DNA from: Ensifer canadensis
GTDB taxonomy: Bacteria; Pseudomonadota; Alphaproteobacteria; Rhizobiales; Rhizobiaceae
Assembly: GCF_017488845.2 (NCBI RefSeq)
Contig: NZ_CP083371.1
Coordinates: forward strand, 744,001-808,000
Reading direction: 5' to 3'
DNA: 64,000 nt
Positions 54,835 to 62,498 of the stretch are shown here, piece after piece. Under the pieces are notes generated by a model. It worked only from the letters and a program-made list of their open reading frames with translations. It did not search any database and was not told the origin of the DNA. Within the stretch, counting starts at the first letter, position 1, and each line of letters opens with the position of its first letter. Both the position numbers and the translations under genes were made by a program.

Positions 54835-55731
54835 ATGACGAAGATCGCCTTTATCGGGCTTGGCAACATGGGCGGCCCAATGGCCGCCAATCTGGTGAAG
54901 GCCGGCCACGCGGTGACCGGCTTCGATCTGTCGGAGGCATCGCGCAACGCTGCGGCAAAGACGGGTGTTTCGGTTGCAGGTTCGATCACGCATGCGGTGC
55001 GCGAGGCGGAATGCGTCATCACCATGCTGCCGGCTGGCGCGCATGTGCTCTATGTCTGGGATGAACTGCTCGGCTTGGTCGACCCCGGCACTTTACTGAT
55101 CGATAGTTCGACCATCGACGTCGACAGCGCCCGCAAGGCGCATGCGCTTGCCGACAAGGCCGGATGCCTGTCGCTCGACGCGCCCGTTTCGGGTGGCACC
55201 GGCGGGGCCGCCGCCGGCACGCTCACCTTCATGGTCGGTGGTGCGGATGATGCTTTTACCCGCGGCAAGCCGCTGCTCGACGCCATGGGCAAGAAGATCG
55301 TTCATTGCGGTGACGTCGGTGCGGGGCAGGCGGCAAAGATCTGCAACAACATGATCCTCGGCATTTCCATGGCCGGCGTCTGCGAGGCCTTTGTGCTCGC
55401 CGAGCGCCTCGGTCTGTCGCATCAGGCATTGTTCGATGTTGCGTCGACTTCGTCCGGTCAATGCTGGTCGCTGACGACCTATTGCCCGGTACCAGGGCCG
55501 GTGCCGACATCACCTGCCAACAACGACTATAAGCCCGGTTTTGCAGCAAGCCTGATGCTGAAGGATCTGAAGCTGTCGCAGCAGGCGGCAAGCACAAGCG
55601 GCGCCTCGACGCCGATGGGCGCCCAGGCAGCGCAGCTTTATTCCATGTTCGAGAAACTCGGCCATGGTGGCGAAGACTTTTCCGCGCTCATTCATCTGCT
55701 GCGCGGCAATGAGGAAGCAAAGCCCGGCTGA
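54835..55731 (+). CDS. mmsB: 3-hydroxyisobutyrate dehydrogenase
   Basis: A 298-residue NAD-dependent beta-hydroxyacid dehydrogenase. KIAFIGLGNMGGPMAANLVKAGH is the Rossmann loop, DAPVSGGTGGAAAGTLTFMVGG the substrate loop, and the catalytic lysine lies in GAGQAAKICNNMILG. CPVPGPVPTSPANNDYKPGF is specific for hydroxyisobutyrate members. GGAGG stands before the ATG at 54835. The product methylmalonate semialdehyde would need an mmsA enzyme, which is not in this window. Confidence 0.93.
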   Translation: MTKIAFIGLGNMGGPMAANLVKAGHAVTGFDLSEASRNAAAKTGVSVAGSITHAVREAECVITMLPAGAHVLYVWDELLGLVDPGTLLIDSSTIDVDSARKAHALADKAGCLSLDAPVSGGTGGAAAGTLTFMVGGADDAFTRGKPLLDAMGKKIVHCGDVGAGQAAKICNNMILGISMAGVCEAFVLAERLGLSHQALFDVASTSSGQCWSLTTYCPVPGPVPTSPANNDYKPGFAASLMLKDLKLSQQAASTSGASTPMGAQAAQLYSMFEKLGHGGEDFSALIHLLRGNEEAKPG

Positions 55732-55746
55732 CTGAGCGAAACAGGC

Positions 55747-55780
55747 ATACGGCGTCGATGCGAGCCGACGCCGTATATTT
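55747..55780. terminator. Bidirectional terminator between mmsB and the tautomerase gene
   Basis: Arms ATACGGCGTCG (55747-55757) and CGACGCCGTAT (55766-55776) form a perfect 11-bp stem with an 8-base loop, followed by ATTTTCGG. It sits between two convergent gene ends. Confidence 0.8.
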
Positions 55781-55802
55781 TCGGCCATCCCAGACGTGGC
55801 GC

Positions 55803-56213
55803 CTAAACCGCCGCTTTGAGCTGGTTGCTGATGTAGCGAAACTCCTGCGTCTTGCCTTCGAAGCCATAGGCGGCAGCCGAGACCTCGTGCACAAGGATAT
55901 AGCTTTCCGGATGCACGTTGCCGAGCAGCTGCTGAAAACCGGCGAAGACCGCTTGAAGGTAGCTTGCCATCTCCTGCTTGGTGTTGGTGCCGTCCACAAC
56001 CTTGATATCAAGCCAGAAGCTGTTGGTGCCCTGTTCTGCAAGCGAGCGGCCGCCGGCGAACCAGTGAAGCGGATCGGCATAGTTGACGACGATGGCCGTA
56101 ATCGTCGGATCCTTGCGCAAATGCGTGGCCGTCAGGTCGCTGACGACGGCGGCGATGCGTTGGGACAGGGCAGGGTCGGCCTTGCCGGTGACGGTGACAT
56201 TGATGATAGGCAT
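55803..56213 (-). CDS. Tautomerase family protein
   Basis: A 136-residue protein of the 4-oxalocrotonate tautomerase superfamily. After removal of methionine, proline is residue 1 (MPIINVTVTGKAD), the catalytic base in the family. At about twice the usual monomer length it matches the longer two-unit type with HVEYVxEVSA-like pattern, seen as ILVHEVSAAAYGFEGKTQ near the end. The gene is divergent from a LysR regulator and is probably controlled by it. The substrate is not evident. Confidence 0.85.
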   Translation of the reverse strand: MPIINVTVTGKADPALSQRIAAVVSDLTATHLRKDPTITAIVVNYADPLHWFAGGRSLAEQGTNSFWLDIKVVDGTNTKQEMASYLQAVFAGFQQLLGNVHPESYILVHEVSAAAYGFEGKTQEFRYISNQLKAAV

Positions 56214-56276
56214 GATTGGCTCCTTGAAGTGTCGGTTGGTGTTGAAGCCAATCTGGCAGTTCTATTGGTGTAATTA

Positions 56277-56307
56277 AATCGAATTGTTTTTGAGTGATAG
56301 TTCGATT
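56277..56307. promoter_or_regulatory. Candidate LysR-type operator
   Basis: Dyad AATCGAA (56277-56283) and TTCGATT (56301-56307) is separated by 17 bases, within the gap of 105 bp between the divergent tautomerase and LysR genes. LysR proteins usually bind one dyad of this kind in such a gap. Confidence 0.45.
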
Positions 56308-56318
56308 ATCATGAAGTT

Positions 56319-57182
56319 ATGCAGACGCTTGATCCTGACCTGTTGCGCACATTCTTGGCCTTTGCCGAAAGCGGCTCGCTGGCTCATGCAGCCACGGTCG
56401 TCGGTCGAACCCCTTCGGCGGTCACTGCCCAGATGCAGCGGCTGGAGGCTCTGATCGGCGAGGCGTTGCTGGCGCCATCCGGGCGCGGCCGGGTGCTGAC
56501 GCCAGCCGGTGAAGATGTCGTCGTCCACGCCCGCAAGATCCTCGACGCTCACCGTGACGCGTGGCTCAGCCTCAAGGGCGCACGCACTGATGGCCGCGTG
56601 TCGCTCGGCTGCACCCAGGATTTTGCCGACAGCACGTTGCCGACGCTGTTGCAACAGTTTGCACGCGCACACCCGCGGGTGCGGTTGGATCTGCGGGTCG
56701 GTCGTTCGAAAGAGCTTGTGGCTCAGTATGATCAGGGCGCTGTGGACGTGATGATCGTCATGCGGCAAAGCGGGGCGGTTGACGAAGTCGCAGTGCTGCG
56801 CGAACCGATGGTCTGGCTATCAGCGTCGCCGGACGTCTTGTCTGTCGACGAGGAATTGCCGCTTGCCGTGCTCGATCCGCCCTGCGGTTTCCGCTCAGCC
56901 GCCGTCGATGCGCTTGAGGGAAGTGGCCGGCCCTACCGGATAGCTGCGACAAGCCCGAGCCTCTCCGGGCTTCGTGCCGCGGTCCGCGGCGGCATCGCGC
57001 TGACGGCGCGAACCGAACGCTTCGTCGGCGAGGGTGTGGCGATTGCGCCCGAAAGGTTGGCGCTGCCGGCCTTGCCCGATGCCGAGTTCAGCCTGCGTCT
57101 CAATGCCGGCGCCGAAAAGGCGGCGACCACGCTTGCGAGCCTTCTTGTCGACGGACTTTCAAAAGCGGTTTCTGCGCCCTGA
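56319..57182 (+). CDS. LysR-family transcriptional regulator
   Basis: A 287-residue regulator. LDPDLLRTFLAFAESGSLAHAATVVGRTPSAVTAQMQRLEALIGEALL is the winged helix (residues 3-62), followed by a coinducer domain with VSLGCTQDFADSTLPTLLQQF and SGLRAAVRGGIALTARTERFV. It is divergent from the tautomerase gene and followed by a convergent dehydrogenase. The tautomerase is its likely target. Confidence 0.92.
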   Translation: MQTLDPDLLRTFLAFAESGSLAHAATVVGRTPSAVTAQMQRLEALIGEALLAPSGRGRVLTPAGEDVVVHARKILDAHRDAWLSLKGARTDGRVSLGCTQDFADSTLPTLLQQFARAHPRVRLDLRVGRSKELVAQYDQGAVDVMIVMRQSGAVDEVAVLREPMVWLSASPDVLSVDEELPLAVLDPPCGFRSAAVDALEGSGRPYRIAATSPSLSGLRAAVRGGIALTARTERFVGEGVAIAPERLALPALPDAEFSLRLNAGAEKAATTLASLLVDGLSKAVSAP

Positions 57183-57204
57183 CAGTTCCTTCGAGTGCAG
57201 CGGC

Positions 57205-57954
57205 TTACATTTGAACCGTCATGCCGCCATCGACCGTCAAGGTGATACCGTTGACGAAGCTTGAGGCTGGTGACGCGAGGAACACGGCAGCAGGCGCGAT
57301 TTCTTCCGGCCGGCCCCAGCGCTTCAATGGGATGCGGACATCGACGAATTGCTGCAAAACGGGATCGGCGGCCAGCGCGGCATTGGTTTCCGTTGCAAAC
57401 CAGCCGGGCGCGATGGCGTTAACGGTCAGGCTGTCAGAGCCGAGTTCGACGGCAAGCGATCGCGTCAATGCGCCAAGTCCGCCCTTTGCCGCGGTATAGG
57501 CGGGGTCGCCGGCGCGGGCTGCAAAGGCCGCAATTGAGGTAACGAAGATCAGCCGTCCGGCGTCCGATTGTCGAAGATAAGGCAGCGCTGCCTTCGCCAT
57601 CCCGTAAGCAGCAGTGAGATCGGTGTTGATGAGGGCCGCAAAGCCGGCAGCATCCATCTCGTGCGTACCACGGCGGTCGCGCTCACCGACGGCGTGGATC
57701 AGAATATCCAGCCTTCCGGTACTGCCTGTCGCCGCGGCCAGTATCTCGTCTACATCTGCCGCCACGTCGCCGGGCGCGGTCTCAAGCGTGATGCCTTCAC
57801 TCGCGGCCCGATCGCGTGCCGCCTCCAATGCCGAGCGATTGCGGCCATTGATCGCCACCGACGCGCCCGCCTTGGCAAGTGCCTTTGCCATCTCAAAGCC
57901 AAGGCCACGGCCACCACCGGTGACGAGAGCTGATTTGCCGTTGAGATCGAACAT
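57205..57954 (-). CDS. Short-chain dehydrogenase/reductase
   Basis: A 249-residue NAD(P)-dependent oxidoreductase. ALVTGGGRGLGFEMAKALAKAGA is the cofactor loop; the catalytic serine is in FVTSIAAF and the tyrosine and lysine in PAYTAAKGGLGALTRSLA; LTVNAIAPGWFATE and GITLTVDGGMTVQM complete the family. Its motifs are closest to gluconate 5-dehydrogenase-like or 3-oxoacyl reductases. The start at 57954 (MFDLNG) has ACGAGGT upstream; a longer frame from 58038 has none. Confidence 0.9.
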   Translation of the reverse strand: MFDLNGKSALVTGGGRGLGFEMAKALAKAGASVAINGRNRSALEAARDRAASEGITLETAPGDVAADVDEILAAATGSTGRLDILIHAVGERDRRGTHEMDAAGFAALINTDLTAAYGMAKAALPYLRQSDAGRLIFVTSIAAFAARAGDPAYTAAKGGLGALTRSLAVELGSDSLTVNAIAPGWFATETNAALAADPVLQQFVDVRIPLKRWGRPEEIAPAAVFLASPASSFVNGITLTVDGGMTVQM

Positions 57955-58246
57955 ATATACCTCGTGACTTGTCATCGCGGTCGAAACAACGCCAAGTCTC
58001 GACATCCAACGTTTAGCGCGGGTTGCCGTGTCAGCCAACCTGGAGGTTTGACGGCGACAAGGTGCGTCGCCGGTCAGTGCCCGATCGAGCGGTGCGGGCT
58101 TTCACGGATACGGAGTGCACGGTCATTGGGGAATAACAGGTGATCGACGCGCCCGTTTGCTAATGCCCAGCGTATATTGGTGGCAGTCTGCTATTTTCTA
58201 TTTCCGGATAAGAGCGTGTCAGTAATATGGGCTCACCGGCGCTCTG

Positions 58247-58890
58247 GCTGACAGCACGCGCGCCATCTTCGAGCGAGAACTTCTGCCGGCATGGCGCAAT
58301 CGTCTCCTGACGGAGATCACGCCCGACGATCTACGAGCCCATTGCGGGAAAATCGCTGAACGCGGCGCTCCGGCGACGGCCATCCACGTGCGAGACATCC
58401 TGTGAAGTAGATCTACGGATTTGCCATCCTGAACGGAGAGAAGGTCGCGAACCAGGCAGCCGAAGTGGGACCAGCGTCGATCACCACTTTCGTGCCGAAA
58501 AACCGCGCGCTCTCATCCTCCGAAATTCGAGTGATGCTGAAGCAACTTGACCACATCGCCACGCTTCCCACGATCCGTTTGGGAATGCGGCTCTATCTCC
58601 TCACGGTGGTTCGCAAGAGCGAGCTGCAGAACGCGTATGGGACGAGGTCGACTTCGAGAATGCGGTCTGGACGATCCCCAGAGCGGATCAAGCGCTCCAA
58701 GGCGAATAACGCCTGTCGCGCCAGGTACGACATTATGATCGCCCTGAAGACCTGTGTAAGGGAATTCAAGATATCTGCTGCCGTCGCGGCATCACGCGGA
58801 TGCTCCGATGTCGCGCGCCACCTTGAACCGGGTGACCTACGCAGTCGTCGAACGGCCGAAAGCGGAAGGTTTTCCACTGGAGCCGTTTAC
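58247..58890 (+). pseudogene. Degraded tyrosine-recombinase (P4-type integrase)
   Basis: Fragments in different frames match one integrase in order: DSTRAIFERELLPAWRNRLLTEITPDDLR (58247 on), then after a shift and a TAG codon IYGFAILNGEKVANQAAEVGPASITTFVP and LPTIRLGMRLYLLTVVRKSELQ, then shifted again DEVDFENAVWTIP, ERIKRSKA, IALKTC, and finally APMSRATLNRVTYAVVERPKAEGFPLEPF near 58800-58890. The end with the second arginine and the tyrosine nucleophile is missing. At least four frame changes and two stops show that it is dead. It marks the edge of a former genomic island; no tRNA attachment site is visible beside it. Confidence 0.85.
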
Positions 58891-59071
58891 CCACGTTCTG
58901 GGAAGGGGACATGCCGCTAGGGCTTGATGGCTCACGTAGTGGCGGGCTCTGACCGCACGTTCGTTCTTGACCTCCAGGACGGGCACGTAATGTTCTATAT
59001 TCGTTCTAGTTTGGGGTAGAAGTCAAGGAGCAGGTGAGCATGGGTGTTTTTCAGAGGCGAATGTGTTAAAA

Positions 59072-59099
59072 CCTCTGCTGGTATGATTTTTAGCAGAGG
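59072..59099. promoter_or_regulatory. Inverted repeat upstream of the AbiEi-like gene
   Basis: Perfect 8-bp arms CCTCTGCT (59072-59079) and AGCAGAGG (59092-59099). The right arm contains the probable ribosome site AGAGGA for the start at 59113, so protein binding or a stem in the RNA could limit expression. AbiEi antitoxins are known to repress their own promoters by binding inverted repeats. Confidence 0.55.
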
Positions 59100-59112
59100 A
59101 AACATCACGGAA

Positions 59113-59733
59113 GTGGACACGGCTGGCACCCAACGGGCTCGCGCACTGGAACTCCTGAAAGCCCGGCATATGCTGCGGCTGAAGGATTTCGCCGCGCACG
59201 GCATTGGCTCAGAGACGCTCGCGCGCCTGGTACGAGATGAAGAAGTCGTTCGTCCGGCGCGCGGCCTCTACCAACTTCCCGACGCTACGGCCGACGCACG
59301 ACATGCCCTAGCCGAGGCATCGGCGCTTGTGCCGAGAGGGATCGTCTGCCTGATCTCGGCGCTGCAGTTTCATCAGCTGACGCTGCAAATGCCGTCGGCG
59401 GTCTGGATGGCCATCGATCGAACGGCTTGGCGCCCCAAGATCGACTATCCGCCTATCCGTTTCGTACGCTTCACCGGCACCGCTCTCGCCGAGGGTGTCG
59501 AACGGCATCGCATCGAGGGGGTCGACGTGCCGATCACAAATCCGGCGCGTTCGATCGTCGATTGCTTCCGTTACAGGACGAAAGTCGGCCTCGATGTTGC
59601 GATGGAGGGGCTGCGCGAGGGGCTCCGGCGGCGCAAAACCACAAGCGACGAACTCTGGACATATGCGAAGAGGGCCAGAATCTGGTCGACCATGCGACCC
59701 TATGTCGAAGCGACGGTGGCTGATGGCGCTTGA
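59113..59733 (+). CDS. AbiEi-like antitoxin (type IV abortive infection)
   Basis: A 206-residue protein of the AbiEi antitoxin family. The N-terminal winged helix reads ALELLKARHMLRLKDFAAHGIGSETLARLVRDEEVVRPARGLYQL, followed by AEASALVPRGIVCLISALQFHQLT and the AbiEi C-terminal domain with VPITNPARSIVDCFRYRTKVG. The reading frame is intact. GTG at 59113 is preferred because AGAGGA lies 12 bases before it; ATG at 59083 lies inside the inverted repeat. It overlaps the toxin start by 11 bases. It could persist because the antitoxin alone can act as a repressor or protect against a related toxin. Confidence 0.8.
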   Translation: MDTAGTQRARALELLKARHMLRLKDFAAHGIGSETLARLVRDEEVVRPARGLYQLPDATADARHALAEASALVPRGIVCLISALQFHQLTLQMPSAVWMAIDRTAWRPKIDYPPIRFVRFTGTALAEGVERHRIEGVDVPITNPARSIVDCFRYRTKVGLDVAMEGLREGLRRRKTTSDELWTYAKRARIWSTMRPYVEATVADGA

Positions 59734-60625
59734 ACCGAAGAAAAACGTCGGGGCATCAGTGCGCGCCCGGCTTCTGGATCGGTCCCGCGCGGAGCGCACG
59801 GACTTTCTGATCCTGCTGACGCGCTACGCGCTCGAAAGGCTCCTGTACCGGCTGAGCCTATCCGCGCATCGCGACCGCTTCATCCTAAAGGGCGCATGCT
59901 GTTCGTAACATGGGTCGCCGACCCGTTTCGGCCGACGCGTGACCTCGACCTGCTGGGTTATGGTGCGAACAGCCCGAAGGCTATCGCCGAAACCTTCCAT
60001 GCCATTTGCACGCAGCCAGTCGACGATGATGGCGTCGTTTTCGATGTCGATGCGCTCGAAGCCGCACCGATCCGTGAAGAAGTCAAATATGGCGGAATTC
60101 GAGTCCGCACCACAGCCACCATCGCAGGCGCCCGCATCCCGATTCAGGTGGACATCGGCTTCGGGGATGCCATCACACCCGGACCGGTCGAAATAGAAAT
60201 CCATCATTGCTCGATGCTCCGGCGCCGCACCTGCGAGCCTATCCGGTCGCAACCGTGGTCGCAGAGAAGTTCGAGGCGCTGGTGACGCTAGGCATGGCGA
60301 ATAGCCGCCTAAAGGATTTCTACGATCTTTGGCTGATCGCCGAGACGTTCGAGTTTGAGTGGTCCACCCTCGCGAAGGCCGTGCGCCAGACTTTCGCTCG
60401 AAGGGGGACGGACTTTCCGAAGGAGAGGCCGATGGGTCTCAGCGATGCCTATGCCGAAGTATGGGATCGGCAGTGGCGGGCGTTTCTCGGTCGCGAACGT
60501 ATGGCGGTCGCGCCGCCAGGCTTGGCCACGGTTGTGGGGACCTCGGACGCTTTCTGCTGCCCCTCACTTGGGCCCGTGATGGAAATTGGCTTTGGAAGCC
60601 GCGTGCGGGATGGATTCAGCTGTAA
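59723..60625 (+). pseudogene. AbiEii-like nucleotidyltransferase toxin with three frameshifts
   Basis: The toxin can be followed through four pieces. MALEPKKNVGASVRARLLDRSRAERTDF to RFILKGA ends at a shift near 59893; MLFVTWVADPFRPTRDLDLLGYG runs to VEIEI with a second shift near 60202; LLDAPAPHLRAYPVATVVAEKFEALVTLG and LKDFYDLWLIAE follow; a third shift near 60535 leads into GDLGRFLLPLTWARDGN and a stop at 60623. The aspartates of the nucleotidyltransferase motif (TRDLDLLG) are present, and each shift fits the loss or gain of one base. The toxin should be inactive, while the antitoxin next to it is intact. Confidence 0.85.
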
Positions 60626-60663
60626 GGCCGCGCCGTTGACGCGAGTGCCGGTCGTGGCGCTAT

Positions 60664-61173
60664 ATGGCGCGGTTCGGTATTCCGGCGGCCGTCACTGTCC
60701 TTGTCGGAGCAAGCCTGCTCACCTGGTTCGACAAGATGCCGGCTCTCGCGAGCTACACGCTCGGCGGATGGAAAAATCACTGTCGTCAAGGCCGTCATGG
60801 GAGTGCTGATCGTCGTATTCGCCATTCAGCAGCTGTGACCGCGTTTCCAGATACTGGCTTTCCTGTTGCACTGGCTGCCACTTGGAGGCGTGCTGTCGGA
60901 GTAGCGGTCTCTCCGGCAATCATGGGGCACTAGGTTCCGCCTTTCTGCTGAACACCGGCCTGACGAAGGAGGCGTTCGTCGCCACGGGCGTCCTATCCGA
61001 GCAGCTTATTCAGTCGTAGCGACTGCTTGCGCCGGTTGCAGTGGGCACGGTTTGGGCGTTCACCGGATCGTTCGTGGGCAAGCGTGTCCTGCAAAAGATC
61101 ACATTGCGCACCGTGCAGATTATCCGTGGCGATGCTGCTTATTGGAGCCGGACCGGCGTCGGGTCTTATTTAG
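60664..61173 (+). pseudogene. Degraded TauE/SafE sulfite exporter-type membrane protein
   Basis: Pieces in several frames match one TauE/SafE protein in order: RFGIPAAVTVLVGASLLTWF, KITVVKAVMGVLIVVFAIQQL, a stretch LAFLLHWLPLGGVLSG, GSAFLLNTGLTKEAFVATGVLSEQL, LLAPVAVGTVWAFTGSFVGKRVLQKITLRTVQII and, after another shift, VAMLLIGAGPASGLI ending at TAG 61171. The 5' part is absent. The phrase LTKEAFVATGV is diagnostic. It is non-functional, part of the decayed island. Confidence 0.75.
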
Positions 61174-61292
61174 CCCTGACTGGTCCCAGGCAGGGACGCA
61201 TCGACCGGGAAGGAAGCGCTCAGGCACGTCGCCTAGTCGGCCGCCAAATCGAGCCACTGCTCTATGGCACCCTTGTTGAATTCCACAATTAG

Positions 61293-61330
61293 TCATATAT
61301 GACGTGATACGGCTATTTTATCATCGTATC
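61293..61330. promoter_or_regulatory. Two dyads upstream of the hipB-like gene
   Basis: GTCATATATGAC (61293-61304) is a perfect 12-bp palindrome. GATACG (61307-61312) and CGTATC (61325-61330) form a second dyad with a 12-base gap. Both lie 12-50 bp before the hipB ATG. HipB proteins repress their own operon through paired dyads like these. Confidence 0.55.
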
Positions 61331-61342
61331 TGGATCATTGCT

Positions 61343-61720
61343 ATGGGATCGCCGAAATCAAAGTCCGCCCTAGAAAGACTTGGACACGACGTGCGCGGCG
61401 CTCGTTTGTGGCGCGGCATCGCCGTGGCTGATCTGGCGGTGCGTGCGGGCACGTCACCGAGCACCGTCTCGCGCCTCGAGAAGGGGGATCCCGGTGTCGG
61501 AATCGGCACGCTCGCCGATATCCTGGTTGTGCTTGGTCTTGTCGACCGGCTGGCCGACCTGATCGACATCCGCAAGGATGATCTGGGTCTAGCGTTGACC
61601 GCCGAACGCCAGCCGCGTCGCGGACGGTCTATTGCGACCACACTGCGCAGGCAGAAGGCCAAGGGTAAAACGGCACTGGATGATCCGGATGCCGTCGATC
61701 CGGACGGCGCGTCATTCTGA
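61343..61720 (+). CDS. HipB-like XRE-family antitoxin
   Basis: A 125-residue protein with an XRE helix-turn-helix at residues 10-68 (LGHDVRGARLWRGIAVADLAVRAGTSPSTVSRLEKGDPGVGIGTLADIL) and a basic, flexible tail (LRRQKAKGKTALDDPDAVDP). It immediately precedes a shattered hipA, so it is the DNA-binding antitoxin of a former hipBA module. The frame is intact. The start at 61343 is chosen as the ATG before the XRE domain; upstream frame to 61304 contains the operator dyads. Confidence 0.8.
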   Translation: MGSPKSKSALERLGHDVRGARLWRGIAVADLAVRAGTSPSTVSRLEKGDPGVGIGTLADILVVLGLVDRLADLIDIRKDDLGLALTAERQPRRGRSIATTLRRQKAKGKTALDDPDAVDPDGASF

Positions 61721-61992
61721 AGCCGACGCCAACGCCCATGTCGTTCTCGGCGAGAGCCTGACACCCGTTGGTCAGCTGCGTTTCACGCAGGCCATCCAGC
61801 CTGGATCGACAGTCCCCGCGCCTTTGCCGTGCAGCCAACCTTTCCGCTTGAAGCTGGGCCATTTCACACATCTGGTCAGCCGGGAACATGCGCGGTGCAT
61901 TGGCGGGCGTCTTCGCCGACGCCGCGCCGGATAGTTGGGTCCGGAGGCTTCTCGAACGTACCTATGGCAACGGTTTTTCATCCCACCGCTTC
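61719..61992 (+). pseudogene. HipA-like kinase toxin remnant
   Basis: Three short pieces in three frames align with the N-terminal part of HipA kinases: HVVLGESLTPVGQLRFTQA (61719 on), QPTFPLEAGPFHTSGQPG (61829 on) and RGALAGVFADAAPDSWVRRLLERTYGNG (61888 on). The pattern FADAAPDSWxRRLLER is diagnostic. The rest of the roughly 400-residue kinase, with its ATP and catalytic motifs, is absent. The toxin is dead although hipB is intact. Confidence 0.78.
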
Positions 61993-62498
61993 AATTCTGC
62001 GGTTGTCGGCTGTTGCAAGGTTTTTCGGACTGTTCCTCCAGGCCGAACGCAATTGATTCATTCTCGACAACGAGCACCCGTTCTCGGTTGCCTTGGACAA
62101 ATGGCCTTGAGTTTCTCCAAGAGCGAACAACTGACTTCGGACGCGAATTCCCCGTTCAATGGAAGTCGGAGCGATTTTGAGAGGGATAACGCCCTTGTAC
62201 CGAATGATCGCGAAGCCCTAATCGTCCGGACGCATTTTCGAGATCGCGCGCCTTGTGGCGGCGAGAGACAGCGGTTCAACGATGCTGGGTGTCGGTTCCG
62301 ACGCAGCGACCAGCAGTGGATTAACCGCGGTATGCTTGTCGAGCCTATCTCGTCAGCCCGAACCTGCGCGCCTTCGCCCAGCACGTCGAGGTTGTCGAAC
62401 GCAAAGTGTTCGTCAAGGATCGAAAGACAAGCGGAGGCCAAATCGGAGCCGTGATCGCGATGATTCCGTTTATATCAATGGCCGCCCTTCGCCTCAAT
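61986..62498. other. Remnant region with no recognised gene
   Basis: About 510 bases between the HipA fragment and the stop of the glycosyltransferase-like gene. Short open frames exist on both strands, for example 188 codons plus (61888-62454), but translations are arginine/serine-rich and do not hold a family pattern. It is probably the decayed end of the island; the right boundary is unclear. Confidence 0.5.

Noticed and set aside
58052..58082. GGCGAC/GTCGCC hairpin after the short-chain dehydrogenase promoter
   Set aside because: Short stem without T-run at the 5' side of the gene; too weak to call a terminator or attachment site.
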